A DNA stretch of 64,000 nucleotides. It comes from CAWEQW01 sp963811365. Lineage in GTDB: Bacteria > Actinomycetota > Actinomycetes > Propionibacteriales > Nocardioidaceae. The notes under the pieces are model-generated. The model was not told the origin of the DNA and did no database searches. It saw nothing but the letters and a program-made list of their open reading frames with translations. The stretch covers positions 434,001 through 498,000 of the forward strand of contig CAWEQW010000008.1 of NCBI GenBank assembly GCA_963811365.1, read 5' to 3'. This document shows, one piece after another, positions 8,405 through 17,917 of this stretch (positions within the stretch are counted from its first letter, which is position 1; each line of letters opens with the position of its first letter). The position numbers and the translations under genes were made by a program.

Positions 8405-9292
8405 GTGATCGGCTCGATCCCCGCCCGCGCGCTCGCCGCAGCGACGCTCGCCCTGGCGCTGGTCGGCGGCTGCTCGTCGGGCGGCGCACCGCAGTCCGGG
8501 GCGGCGCGCTCCCCCTCGCCCAGCACCTCCGCCGCCACCCGGACGCCCGGGCCCTCCGGCTCGCCGTCGGGGTCCTCGGCCTCCCCCGCCGCCGTCGCCA
8601 GACCTCGCGCGGGCGCCTGCTACGAGCTCACGGTGGACGAGCTGACCCGACCCACCAACGACAGTCCTGCGGTGAGCTGCCGCACCAGCCACGACGCGGT
8701 GACCATCTACGTCGGACGGCTGCGCGAGGTCGTGGACGGGCACGCGCTCGCCGTCGACTCCGACCGGGTCCAGCGGCAGGTCGCCACCGCCTGCCCGCGG
8801 CGCCTCGCCCGGTACGTCGGCGGCAGCCGCGAGGTCCGACGGCTCAGCCGCATCAACGTCGCGTGGTTCAGCCCGTCCCTGGAGCAGTCCGACCGGGGCG
8901 CGACGTGGTTCCGCTGCGACCTGGTCGTGTTCGCCCGGCAGGACACCCTGCTGCGGCTGCCTCCGGCCGGGCAGCTGCGGCACGCGCTGAACGCCCGTGG
9001 CGCGCTGTCGCGGTGGGGGCTGTGCGGGACCGCGGCCCCGGCGACGCGGCGGTTCTCCCGGGTGATCTGCTCCCTGCCGCACCGGTGGAAGGCGATCGCC
9101 ACGATCCGGCTGTCCGGCGGCTCGTCGTACCCGGGGACGGCGGCGGTACGCCGCGCCGGCGACAGCGTCTGCAAGGCACGGGTCAGGGCGCAGGCGCGCA
9201 ACCGCCTCAGCTTCCGCTACGGGTGGGAGTGGCCGACCGCCGAGCAGTGGCGCGGCGGCCGGCACTTCGGCTACTGCTGGGCCCCCGCCTGA
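8405..9292 (+). CDS. Predicted lipoprotein with septum-formation (DUF4190-associated) domains
   Basis: From GTG 8405 the protein has 295 residues. It opens with a hydrophobic signal (ALAAATLALALVGGC) ending in a lipobox-like LVGGC, followed by a Ser/Pro/Gly-rich linker of about 40 residues. The body has two Cys- and His-containing repeats (GACYEL...SCRTSHDAV and WGLCG...VICSLPHRWKAIATI). These resemble the actinobacterial septum-formation domain (GxC...C...H..E/A). It should be an outer-leaflet anchored exoprotein. The ORF is open upstream to GTG 8330, but that start would bury the signal peptide. It converges with era with only 3 bp between stops. Confidence 0.65.
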   Translation: MIGSIPARALAAATLALALVGGCSSGGAPQSGAARSPSPSTSAATRTPGPSGSPSGSSASPAAVARPRAGACYELTVDELTRPTNDSPAVSCRTSHDAVTIYVGRLREVVDGHALAVDSDRVQRQVATACPRRLARYVGGSREVRRLSRINVAWFSPSLEQSDRGATWFRCDLVVFARQDTLLRLPPAGQLRHALNARGALSRWGLCGTAAPATRRFSRVICSLPHRWKAIATIRLSGGSSYPGTAAVRRAGDSVCKARVRAQARNRLSFRYGWEWPTAEQWRGGRHFGYCWAPA

Positions 9293-9295
9293 CGC

Positions 9296-10225
9296 TCAGA
9301 AGCCGAGCCGGCGCAGCTGCTTGGGGTCACGCTGCCAGTCCTTGGCGATCTTGACGTGCAGGTCGAGGTAGACCGGGGTGCCCAGCAGGGCCTCGATCTG
9401 CGTCCGCGCGGCGCTGCCGACCTCCTTGAGCCGGTTGCCGCGGTGACCGATCACGATGCCCTTCTGCGACGATCGCTCGACGAAGACGTTCGCGTGGACG
9501 TCGAGCAGCGGCCGGTCCGCCGGGCGGTCCTCGCGCAGCCCCATCTCCTCCACCACGACCGCGATGGAGTGCGGCAGCTCGTCGCGGACGCCCTCGAGCG
9601 CGGCCTCGCGGATCAGCTCGGCGACGAGCGTCTCCTCCGGCGCGTCGGTCAGCTCCCCGTCCGGGTAGAGCGGCGGCCCCTCCGGCAGCCGGGCGACGAG
9701 CAGATCCGCCAGCAGGCCGACCTGGTCACCGGACACCGCCGACACCGGCACGATCTCGGCCCACTGAGTGCCGGTCTCCTCGCCGAGCTCGGCGATCGCG
9801 AGGAGGTGCTCGCCGAGCTGCTGCTTGGTGGCCAGGTCTGCCTTGGTGGCGACGGCGAGCCTCACCGTCCGCCGCACCTTGGTCAGCTCGGTGACGATGA
9901 ACCGGTCCCCGGGACCGATCTTCTCGTCGGCCGGAAAGCACACCGCCACCACGTCGACCTCCGCCCACGTCGTCGTCACCAGGTCGTTGAGCCGTTCGCC
10001 GAGCAGGGTGCGCGGCCGGTGCAGGCCCGGGGTGTCGACGAGCACGAGCTGGGCGTCCGGCCGGTGCACGATGCCCCGCACGACGGTCCGGGTGGTCTGC
10101 GGGCGCGAGGAGGTGATCGCCACCTTCGTCCCGACGAGCGCGTTCGTCAGCGTGGACTTGCCGGCGTTGGGTCGGCCCACGAACGACGCGAAGCCGCTCC
10201 GGTGGGGCGTGGAGGTCTCGGACAC
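9296..10225 (-). CDS. era: GTPase Era, 16S rRNA maturation and 30S assembly factor
   Basis: The protein has 309 residues, normal for Era. G1 is GRPNAGKST (~17-25), then the TSSRPQTTR G2 region, G3 DTPGL and the ATKAD G4 motif. The C-terminal KH domain has VERSSQKGIVIGHRGNRLKEVG, the canonical Era signature, which binds the 3' end of 16S rRNA. It is the first intact member of the conserved phoH-ybeY-corC-cdd-era block, although the fatty-acid pair separates it from the others here. Confidence 0.95.
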   Translation of the reverse strand: MSETSTPHRSGFASFVGRPNAGKSTLTNALVGTKVAITSSRPQTTRTVVRGIVHRPDAQLVLVDTPGLHRPRTLLGERLNDLVTTTWAEVDVVAVCFPADEKIGPGDRFIVTELTKVRRTVRLAVATKADLATKQQLGEHLLAIAELGEETGTQWAEIVPVSAVSGDQVGLLADLLVARLPEGPPLYPDGELTDAPEETLVAELIREAALEGVRDELPHSIAVVVEEMGLREDRPADRPLLDVHANVFVERSSQKGIVIGHRGNRLKEVGSAARTQIEALLGTPVYLDLHVKIAKDWQRDPKQLRRLGF

Positions 10226-10246
10226 CGGACCATCCTCCCATCACGC

Positions 10247-10495
10247 TCAGCGTCGGGCGGTCTCCACCAGCGCGCGGTCACGCTCGGGCAGGCTCGGCCC
10301 CAGCCGCGTGGCGCCGTCGCGGTCGACTCGGTACCAGCTGCCGGTCCGGGCTCGCCAGTAGTGGACCCCAGGTCGGGGCTGGCGGGGTCCACGCTGCTCC
10401 ACGGGACCGGGCGGTCGGGCGGTCGGGCGAGCGGCGCCTGGTGCCCCCGGGACCAGTCCGGCGGGCACCAGGCGCCGGTGAGCCGGTCGATCCAC
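10247..10495 (-). CDS. Hypothetical small protein upstream of era
   Basis: An 82-residue ORF ends 21 bp before era on the same strand. Its C-terminal half, GVHYWRARTGSWYRVDRDG, is aromatic and well-composed, and looks like coding sequence. The N-terminal half is Pro/Arg-rich and resembles out-of-frame GC-rich sequence. A frameshift near 10395 may therefore have disrupted a longer gene. I do not recognise a family. The next gene upstream ends only 31 bp before it, so co-transcription with era is plausible. Confidence 0.35.
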   Translation of the reverse strand: MDRPAHRRLVPAGLVPGAPGAARPTARPPGPVEQRGPRQPRPGVHYWRARTGSWYRVDRDGATRLGPSLPERDRALVETARR

Positions 10496-10525
10496 CGACG
10501 CCCGCCGAGAGTCGGAAGGGCCCGC

Positions 10526-11035
10526 CTAGAACGATCCGGAGGGTCCGTGACCTCCGCCGCGCTGTGCCAGCGGGGGCGGTGTCGAGGCCAGCCTGTCCGC
10601 GACGGCGCCCGTCACGAACGCGTAGACGGCCTTGTGCCCGAGGTCGACGGCGCCGAGCCTCGGACCCCAGGACCACGGGGGCTTGCCCACGCCTGTGACG
10701 TTCTCCATCGTCTCGTCGGTGGTCAGCCGCGTGACGTAGAACATGGCGCTGGCCAAGGGGCCGCGCATGCCGCCTTCAGCCATCACCCCGCGCAGCGCCG
10801 CCGGGACGATGCCCAGGCCCCAATGCGCCATCCACGACATCCACAGTCGCTGCTTGTCGCGCTTCGTGTCGAGCCCCAGGACACGCTCGAGGGTGTGCGC
10901 GGGGATGAACGAGCTGGGCCGTCCGGTCGCCACCTGCTCCAGCTTCTCCGACAACGTCATCGCGGTCGTTCCGGCGAGTCCGGCGACGACTCCCGTGCGG
11001 ACGCCGCGACCGAGTACCTTCCATGATTTCTCCAT
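10526..11035 (-). CDS. Predicted membrane protein of unknown function
   Basis: The protein has 169 residues. Hydrophobic segments occur around GVVAGLAGTTAMTL, near LWMSWMAHWGLGIVPAAL, around PLASAMFYV and near the C-terminus. The short polar N-terminus is MEKSWKVLGRGVR. It resembles small actinobacterial membrane proteins loosely related to DUF1440/DUF6789, but I cannot fix the family. It lies between the fatty-acid methyltransferase gene and era, on the same strand as both. Confidence 0.6.
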   Translation of the reverse strand: MEKSWKVLGRGVRTGVVAGLAGTTAMTLSEKLEQVATGRPSSFIPAHTLERVLGLDTKRDKQRLWMSWMAHWGLGIVPAALRGVMAEGGMRGPLASAMFYVTRLTTDETMENVTGVGKPPWSWGPRLGAVDLGHKAVYAFVTGAVADRLASTPPPLAQRGGGHGPSGSF

Positions 11036-11101
11036 CCGGGCGCGTACCCGCGACCGACCCCGGCAAACCCCGAGCTTCCGGCCAGGCAGGCCGGCGTCCG
11101 G

Positions 11102-12424
11102 TCAGCTGAGCCAGTCCGGACGCAGCGGGAAGCTCGCGTCGCCGTCCTCCGCGGGACGCACCGCGAGGACCTGGTGCAGCTGGATCTCGTTGCGCTCGAA
11201 GCCCAGCCGCGAACCGGCCATGTACAGGCCCCACACCTTCGCCGTGCCCTCGTCGGTCTCGGCCACGCACGCGTCCCAGTTCTCCACCAGGTTGTGGCAC
11301 CAGCCCTTGAGGGTCAGCGCGTAGTGCTCCCGGAGGTTCTCCTCGTGACGCACCTCCATCCCGACGTTCTGGATCTCGGTGATGATGCGCCCGGAGCCGG
11401 TGAGCTCGCCGTCGGGGAAGACGTAGCGGTCGATGAACTGACCGGGCATCGCCCGCGCCCTGTTGTCCGGACGGGTGATGCAGTGGTTGAGCAGCCGACC
11501 ACCCGGCCTGAGCTTGTCCTGGATGAACGAGAAGTACGTCGGGTAGTTCTTCACGCCGATGTGCTCGGTCAGCCCGATGGAGCTCACCGCGTCGAAGCCG
11601 GTCTCGGCGATGTCGCGGTAGTCGCCGTGGCGCACCTCCGCCCGGTCGTCGAGCCCCTGCTCCTTGATGGCCTGCTGCGCCCACGCGGCCTGCTCGCGGG
11701 ACAGGGTGACGCCGACCGCGGTCACGCCGTACTCCCGGACCGCGTGCCGCACCATGCCGCCCCACCCGCTGCCGATGTCGAGCAGCCGCATGCCGGGCCG
11801 GAGGCCGAGCTTGCGGCAGACCAGGTCGTACTTGAAGGCCTGCGCCTGCTCGAGGGCGGCGTCCTCGGTCGGGAAGCAGGCGCAGGTGTAGGTCATCGAG
11901 GGACCCAGCACCATCTCGTAGAACCGGTTCGAGACGTCGTAGTGGTGGTGGATCGCCCCGGCGTCACGCCCCTTGGAGTGCCGGAACCCCTCGAGCAGCC
12001 GGCGCCACCGGGGGAGCGCCTCCTGCGGCGGCGGCGCCGGCGGACGCATGTGGCTGAGCAGCGTGCGACCGCCCAGCCCGCGGACGATCTCCAGCGCCTC
12101 CGCCGGCGAGGGCACCTTGAAGCGGGTGTGGTTCATCAGCGCGACCATCGCGTCGTACGGGTCGCCCGGGTGCACGCCGCGGAGCTCGATGTCGCCGGAC
12201 ACGTAGGCGCGAGCCAGCCCCAGGTCACCGGGAGCGGTGAGCAGGTAGGACAGGCCGCGCTCGTTCACCAGGTGGAGGTGCACCGCAGAGTCCTCCGGCC
12301 CGGTGGCGCTGCCGTCGTAGGCGGTGAAGCGGAACGGCATGCCGTGAACCATCAGCCGGTCGATCGCCTCCCCGATGGTGAGCGAGCCGGTCCTGCTGCC
12401 GGACCTGTTCAGAGTGTCGGTCAT
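11102..12424 (-). CDS. SAM-dependent fatty acyl-phospholipid methyltransferase (cyclopropane-fatty-acid synthase family, TmsB/BfaB-like)
   Basis: The protein has 440 residues, typical of CFA synthases. The SAM-binding motif LLDIGSGWGGM lies near residue 212, preceded by HYDVSNRFYEMVLG and followed by GVTLSREQAAWA, both family signatures. The active site includes SSIGLTEHIG. It overlaps the upstream FAD oxidoreductase by 4 nt (ATGA). Methyltransferase plus flavin reductase pairs of this type make 10-methyl-branched fatty acids: the methyltransferase forms a 10-methylene chain on oleoyl lipid and the reductase saturates it. The pairing therefore favours tuberculostearic-type acids over cyclopropanes. 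Confidence 0.85.
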   Translation of the reverse strand: MTDTLNRSGSRTGSLTIGEAIDRLMVHGMPFRFTAYDGSATGPEDSAVHLHLVNERGLSYLLTAPGDLGLARAYVSGDIELRGVHPGDPYDAMVALMNHTRFKVPSPAEALEIVRGLGGRTLLSHMRPPAPPPQEALPRWRRLLEGFRHSKGRDAGAIHHHYDVSNRFYEMVLGPSMTYTCACFPTEDAALEQAQAFKYDLVCRKLGLRPGMRLLDIGSGWGGMVRHAVREYGVTAVGVTLSREQAAWAQQAIKEQGLDDRAEVRHGDYRDIAETGFDAVSSIGLTEHIGVKNYPTYFSFIQDKLRPGGRLLNHCITRPDNRARAMPGQFIDRYVFPDGELTGSGRIITEIQNVGMEVRHEENLREHYALTLKGWCHNLVENWDACVAETDEGTAKVWGLYMAGSRLGFERNEIQLHQVLAVRPAEDGDASFPLRPDWLS

Positions 12425-13805
12425 CGACGGTTCACCGCCTTCTCGTAGAGACCGGTCAGCCGGTCCTGAGGGTCGTAGGTCTGCTTGACGTCGCGCTGGC
12501 CGGCCACGTTGTACAGCCGGTCGAAGGTCTCGCGGTCGTAGTAGGCGTCGGAGTAGAGCGACTTGTGGCCACCGAGCTCGGTGACCTTCGCCTCGACCGC
12601 CCGGTTCACGTCACCGTCCCGGGCGCCGGGGGCGATGGGCACCGTCCCCCAGAAGCCGACGTTGACGTAGCTGACGCCGGGCTCGAGCGGGTACGAAGGC
12701 CAGGTGTGCGCGCTGCCCGGGCCCTCGGGCTCCCGCAGCCGCAGCGGGCACAGCCAGACCGGCCGCATGCCCACGGTGTCGTCGAACCACCGCAGGAACG
12801 CCGGGGTCCGGTCGACGGGCACCTCGATGTCCTGGATCACCCGCTCTCGGCCGGGCCTGCCGCGCCAGCGGTCGACGCGGGCCACGACGCCGAAGCGGTT
12901 CTCCAGCCCGACGAGCCGGTGGTAGACGTCGCTGCGCCGCCAGCGGCGCGGCCACAGCCGCCGCACCCGCGGGTCGTGCAGCCCGAACGCCCCGGAGCAC
13001 CAGAACCAGTCGGTGTCCCAGCGCCACAGGTAGTCGTGCATGGTCAGCAGGTCGGTCTCCCGCTCCTGCAGCGACCGGTAGTACGGCTGCATGCCGGTGT
13101 AGTCGGACCCGGGCCCGTGAGCCGTGTCCGACCAGGTCGCGAGCGTGAGGTAGGCCTCGCCCGGCTCGAAGACGACGCCGTCGAGAGCGTCGACGCGCTC
13201 GCCCTGCCACTCGCGCTGCTCGACGACCACGTCGACGGCCTTCGCCAGCGCGTCGAGGTCGTCGAACCGGACGTGCCGCAGGGCGACGAACCCCGGCACC
13301 CTCTCCAGCTCGATGCGGATCCGGGTGGCATAGCCCAGCGAGCCGTAGGTGTTCGGGAAGGCGTCGAACAGCGGGTCGCCCGGCCGCACGGTGACAACCT
13401 CGCCCGCACCGGTCAGGATGTCCAACTCCCGCACCGACTCGTGGGGCAGGCCGTTGCGGAACGACGTGGACTCGATGCCGAGCCCGGTGACCGCACCGCC
13501 GAGGGTGATCGTGCGCAGCTGGGGCACGACGAACGGGATCAGCCCGTGCGGCAGCGTCGCGTCGACGAGGTCCTCGTAGGTGCACATGCCCTGGACGTCC
13601 GCCGTCTGCTCGACCGGGTCGACGGAGACGACGCCGCCCAGCCCCGACACGTCCAGCCCCGGCGCCTCGCTGCGGGTGCGCGGACGGAACAGGTTCGACG
13701 TCCGCTTGGCCAGCCGGACGGGCGCGCCCGCGGGGATCGCGTCGTAGGACGCCGTCAGCCGCCGACCGCCTCGTCGTGCGCCTGCCGACCCACCACACCC
13801 TTCAC
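12421..13805 (-). CDS. FAD-binding oxidoreductase, probable 10-methylene fatty acyl reductase (TmsA/BfaA-like); N-terminus frameshifted
   Basis: The long ORF carries an FAD_binding_4-type fold (GLGGVVSVDPVEQTADVQG, TLGGAVTGLGIESTS, HESVRELDILTGAG) and a C-terminal substrate domain with YVNVGFWGT. Upstream of the apparent start, another frame reads YDAIPAGAPVRLAKRTSNLF, then VKGVVGRQAHDEAV back to GTG 13805. One missing base near 13755 separates the two. The full protein is about 460 residues. It is translationally coupled to the methyltransferase. It should reduce the methylene intermediate with a nicotinamide cofactor; this is inferred from the known pair. Confidence 0.8.
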
Positions 13806-13853
13806 GGACAGCAACCTATCGAATTCGAGCCCGAACGGTCTCGGGGGCTCCCC

Positions 13854-14218
13854 TCAGGTGGTGGCCCGGGCCACCACGGTGCCGTCCGGGGCGGCGACGT
13901 GGACGGGTACGCCGGACCCCCCGAGGTCGCGCACCACCGCCAGGTCCGCCTCCGCGGCCGCGGCCGCCTCGCCGAGCACCGCCACCGCCTCGAGGCCCTT
14001 CGCGGCGCTGGTCACCGCCATCGCGACGGCGACCGCGACCGCGCTCAGCCGCAGCGACGGCAGGTCCACGGTGGCGCCGGCGTAGGTCCGGCCGTCGGTG
14101 TCCCGCACGCAGGCACCCTCCGCGGCGCGGGTGCGCGCCCGGGTGGAGCGCGCCAGCGTCACGAGCTTGCGGTCGTCGGGGTCGGTCAGGTCCAGCAGGG
14201 CGGCGGCTCATCCGGCAT
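13854..14218 (-). CDS. Cytidine deaminase-like protein lacking the zinc site (Rv2365c-type), 5' frameshift
   Basis: About 120 residues from ATG 14218 (MPDEPPP), with one base missing near 14200, then LLDLTDPDDRKLVTLARS. The segment RTYAGATVDLPSLRLSAVA aligns with the cytidine deaminase GRTYTGCNVENASYGLTLCAE region. The zinc-binding Cys and catalytic Glu are replaced by aliphatic residues, and no PCGxC follows. The fold is probably retained without deaminase chemistry. Position between corC/hlyC and era matches mycobacterial Rv2365c. A non-catalytic, perhaps structural, role is inferred from the missing residues and conserved location. Confidence 0.65.
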
Positions 14219-15528
14219 GGGAGCCGGGTAGGACTCCTCGGCCTGCTCGCCGTGCTCTGCCTCGACCCGCTGGATCAGCACCGCACCGATGCGGTTGCGC
14301 CGGCCGGCGGCGTCTCGGCCTCGAAGCGCAGGCCGCCGACCTCGACCACGGAGCCGGCGATCGGCACCCGGCCGAGGTGCTTGGCCATCAGCCCCCGACG
14401 GAGTCCACGTCGTCGTCGTCGATCGTCGACCCCGACAGCGTCGTCGAGGTCGTCGACCGGGTAGCGGGAGCGTCACCCGCGTGGAGCCGTCGGCGAGGTG
14501 CTCGACCTCGACCTCGGCGACGTCGTACTCGTCGGTGATCTCGCCGACGATCTCCTCGAGCACGTCCTCGATCGTGACCAGGCCGGCCGTGCCGCCGTAC
14601 TCGTCGACCACGACCGCGACGTGCTTGCGCTCGGCCTGCATCTCGCGGAGCAGCTCGTCGACCGGCTTGGAGTCCGGGACGTAGAGCACCGGCCGCATCA
14701 CCGACTCGACCTTCTCGGTCTGCTCGGCCTCGTGGCGGTCGAAGACCCGGCGCGTCACGTCCTTGAGGTAGGCGAACGCCGACGACGTCGTCCAGGCTCT
14801 CGCCGACCACGGGGATGCGGGAGTAGCCGCTGCGCAGCGCCAGCGACATCGCCTGGCGCAGGGTCTTGTCCCGCTCGATGAAGACCATGTCGGTGCGCGG
14901 CACCATCACCTCACGGGCGATCGTGTCGCCGAGCTCGAAGACCGAGTGGATCATCTCCCGCTCGCCGGACTCGATCACGCTGCTCGCCTCGGCGAGGTCG
15001 ACCAGCTCGCGCAGCTCGGCCTCCGTGGCGAACGGGCCCTCGCTGAAGCCCCGGCCGGGGGTGAGCGCGTTGCCGATCAGGATCAGCAGCCTGGGGCAGC
15101 GGGCCGAGCACCTTCGTGAAGCCGAGCAGCAGGCCGGCGGCGAGCAGCGCGACCCGCTCGGCGTGCTGGCGGCCGACGGTGCGGGGCGCCACCCCGATCA
15201 CCACGAACGAGACGACCAGCATGACGCGCGATGGTCACCAGCACCGCGAGCCAGGTCCCGGTCAGACTGGTCGGCCATCACGCTCGCGACCAGCACGATC
15301 GCGCGAGATCTCGGCGAGCATGCGCAGGAACAGCGCGGTGTTCAGGTAGCGGGCCGGGTCCTCGACGATGCGCAGCAGCCGGCCGGCGCCGGACCTGCCC
15401 TCGGCGGACAGCTCCTCGGCGCGCGCCTTGGAGAACGACGACAGGGCGGCGTCGGCGCTGCTGAACAGGCCGGCGACGAGGACCAGGACGGCTGCTGCGA
15501 CGAGCAGCCAGATATCACCGCTGCTCAT
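14208..15528 (-). CDS. CorC/HlyC-type membrane protein with CNNM and CBS domains (many indels)
   Basis: From ATG 15528 (MSSGDIWLLVAAA) the inferred product is about 440 residues. It has a DUF21/CNNM membrane domain (~1-190), a CBS pair (REVMVPRTDMVF, GYSRIPVVGESLDDVVG, RPVLYVPDSKPVDELL, VVDEYGGTAGLVTIEDVLE) and a CorC_HlyC domain near the C-terminus. These proteins are linked to Mg/Co ion transport. At least seven single-base indels break the frame (near 15305, 15255, 15235, 15095, 14780, 14470 and 14400). Removing extra G/C bases restores contiguous conserved sequence, so I treat the gene as intact. The stop is uncertain, probably the TGA at 14208-14210. Confidence 0.75.
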
Positions 15529-16033
15529 GTCGGCGCGGCACCGCCGGGCGGCTGCGCCGCTCGCCGGGGAGCGTCTCCCCGCCCGGGCGCCCTGCCACTC
15601 CGCGAGCAGGCGTGCCTGCAGGCCGAACATCTCCTTGTGCTCGTCGGGCTCGGCGTGGTCGTAGCCGAGAAGGTGCAGGATGCCGTGGGTGGTCAGCAGG
15701 TTGACCTCGTCGACGGCCGGCGTGACCGGCCTCCGACGCCTGTCGCTCGGCGACCGCCAGGCAGAGCACGAGGTCGCCGAGGACACCCTCCTCGGGCTCC
15801 TCGTTGACCAGCCCGGGCCGCAGCTCGTCCATCGGGAAGGCGAGGACGTCGGTGGGGCCGGCCTTCTCCATCCACTGCTCGTTGAGCCCCGCGATGGTGT
15901 CCTCGTCGACCAGCTTGATGCAGAGCTCGGCCTGCGGGTGCACCCGCATCCGGTCCATCACGAAGCGGGCCAGCCGGGACAGGTCGCGGACGTCGAGCTC
16001 CTCGCCGGACTCGTTGAGGACCTCGATGCTCAT
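15527..16033 (-). CDS. ybeY: Endoribonuclease YbeY, 16S rRNA 3'-end maturation (frameshifted)
   Basis: The N-terminal part from ATG 16033 reads MSIEVLNESGEELDVRDL and continues through the conserved PTDVLAFPMDE. After an indel near 15735 the other frame carries EVNLLTTHGILHLLGYDHAE, the zinc-binding HGxLHLxGYDH motif. Length ~165 residues fits the family. Its start overlaps the phoH stop by 3 nt and its end overlaps the CorC/HlyC start, the usual actinobacterial arrangement. The true stop is ambiguous because of further indels. Confidence 0.85.
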
Positions 16034-17081
16034 GCCCTGATCACGCCCTTCGGCTCCGGGGCCGCGCGCCGTTCGTCCTCGGTCTGCGGCCGGCGCGCCT
16101 CGTACTCGTCGTACGCCGCGACGATGTGCCCGACCAGACGGTGGCGTACGACGTCATGGCTGGTCAGCCGGTTGAACGAGACGTCCTCGATGCCGGTCGA
16201 GGATGCCCTCCACGACCCGTAGGCCGCTGTTCGTGCCGCCGGGCAGGTCGACCTGCGTGACGTCGCCGGTGACCACCATCCTGGAGCCGAAGCCGAGCCG
16301 GGTCAGGAACATCTTCATCTGCTCGGGCGAGGTGTTCTGCGCCTCGTCGAGGATGATGAACGCGTCGTTGAGCGTGCCGACCGCGCATGTAGGCCAGCGG
16401 GGCGACCTCGATCGTCCCGGCCGCCAGCAGCTTCGGGATCGTGTCCGGGTCGAGCATGTCGTGCAGCGCGTCGTACAGCGGCCGCAGGTAGGGGTCGATC
16501 TTCTCGCTGAGCGTGCCCGGCAGGAAGCCCAGCCGCTCCCCCGCCTCGACGGCGGGCCGGGTGAGGATGATCCGGTTGACCTGCTTGGCCTGGAGCGCCT
16601 GCACCGCCTTGGCCATCGCCAGGTAGGTCTTGCCCGTGCCGGCGGGGCCGATGCCGAACACGATCGTGTGCTTGTCGATGGCCTCGACGTACCGCTTCTG
16701 GTTCAGCGTCTTGGGACGGATCGTGCGGCCGCGGTTGGACAGGATGTTGAGCGACAGCACGTCGGCCGGTCGCTCCTTGGTCTCCGTGCGCAGGATGCCG
16801 ATGGCGCGCTCGACGGTCTCGCGGGTGATGCCCTGGCCGGTGCGGATCAGCGTGACCAGCTCGTCGACGAGCCGCTCGGCCAGCGCCACCTCGCCGGAGT
16901 CCCCGCGCAGGGTGATCTCGTTGCCGCGCACGTGGACGTCGGCCTTGAAGGCCTTCTCGATCAGGTCGAGGTGCTCATCGCCCGGCCCGAGCAGCGAGAC
17001 CATCGGGATGCTCGCAGGGACCACGACGGTGTGGGCGGGCGTCTGGGGCCCGGTGTCGGTCCCGGTGGGTGTCTGTGTCAT
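16030..17081 (-). CDS. phoH: PhoH-like ATPase / putative RNA helicase (C-terminal frameshifts)
   Basis: From ATG 17081 about 350 residues. An N-terminal single-strand RNA-binding-like segment precedes the ATPase. The Walker A is GIGPAGTGKTYLAMAKAV, and LTRPAVEAGERLGFLPG is a PhoH hallmark. Extra bases near 16382 and 16198 interrupt the C-terminus. After correction it reads YMRGRTLNDAFIILDEAQNT (Walker B) and later VSFNRLTSHDVVRH, ending near 16030. It is coupled to ybeY, fitting a joint role in RNA metabolism. Confidence 0.85.
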
Positions 17082-17225
17082 CGGTGGCCTCGGAGGCCGA
17101 CCTCCATGGTGGGGGGACGGGTCGGATGGTGCGCAGCCCATGCTACGGGAGCACCCCACAGCCGACGCCACCTTGTTCTCGGCCGTCGACGGGCGCTGCC
17201 GCGGGCCGCCCCGTACTCTCGTCGC

Positions 17226-17459
17226 ATGCACGAGCGCGACGAGCCGGAGATGATCGAGCCCGAGCACCTGCTCGCCCGCCGGCCGCTCCCGGCGGACGCC
17301 GTACGCATGGGCTTCGACCGCAACACCGAGGAGGGTGCGCTGATCGCGCTCGCCTCGGCGCTGGACCCCGCCAAGCCGGCCCACCGTCTGGCCGCGTGGC
17401 TCATGCTGCTGGTCATCGTGCTGCCGCTCGTGCTGACCCTGGTCTACGAGCTGGGCTGA
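17226..17459 (+). CDS. Small single-pass membrane protein, hypothetical
   Basis: A 77-residue protein. The N-terminal ~50 residues are charged (MHERDEPEMIEPEHLLARR), then one hydrophobic helix (WLMLLVIVLPLVLTLVYEL) reaches the C-terminus. It is transcribed away from phoH and converges with the HIT gene. I do not recognise a family. The composition and clean codon structure support a real gene. Confidence 0.6.
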   Translation: MHERDEPEMIEPEHLLARRPLPADAVRMGFDRNTEEGALIALASALDPAKPAHRLAAWLMLLVIVLPLVLTLVYELG

Positions 17460-17463
17460 GCCC

Positions 17464-17813
17464 TCAGCCGGGTGGCCAGCCCATCGGCCGACCACCGAGC
17501 ACGTGCGCGTGCACGTGGAACACGGTCTGGTGCGCCTGGGCGCCGGTGTTGAAGACCAGCCGGTAGCCCTCCCCAGCCCCTCCCGCTCCGCCACCGCCGC
17601 CACCGCGTTGAGCAGGTCCACGGCCGCCCCGGCCTCGGCGGCGGCCAGCGCCGCGACGTTCGGCTGGTGGGTCCGCGGCACGACGAGGACGTGCGTGGGC
17701 GCCTGCGGGGTCACGTCCCGGAACGCCAGCGTGGTCGCGGTCTCGTGCACCACGTCGGCCGGGAGGTCTCCGGCGACGATCTTGCAGAACAGGCAGTCTG
17801 GATCGGAAGCCAC
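17464..17813 (-). CDS. HIT-family nucleotide-binding hydrolase (one indel)
   Basis: From GTG 17813 the product begins MASDPDCLFCKIVAGDLPAD, the standard HIT/HinT opening with a zinc-binding CxxC. A missing base near 17572 separates this from the second part, GYRLVFNTGAQAHQ and FHVHAHVLGGRPMGWPPG. The histidine triad HxHxH with its catalytic His is intact. About 116 residues, normal for HinT-like purine nucleoside phosphoramidases. It lies in the conserved phoH/dnaJ neighbourhood. Confidence 0.85.
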
Positions 17814-17917
17814 CCTCCCACCCTAGAGGGGGACGTGCGTGTCAACCGGGGCGGCGGGCGGAGCGTCCCACTAGCGTGAGCGTCCAGGTGCTGCACCGAC
17901 CGTCCTCTGGGGTGCCG

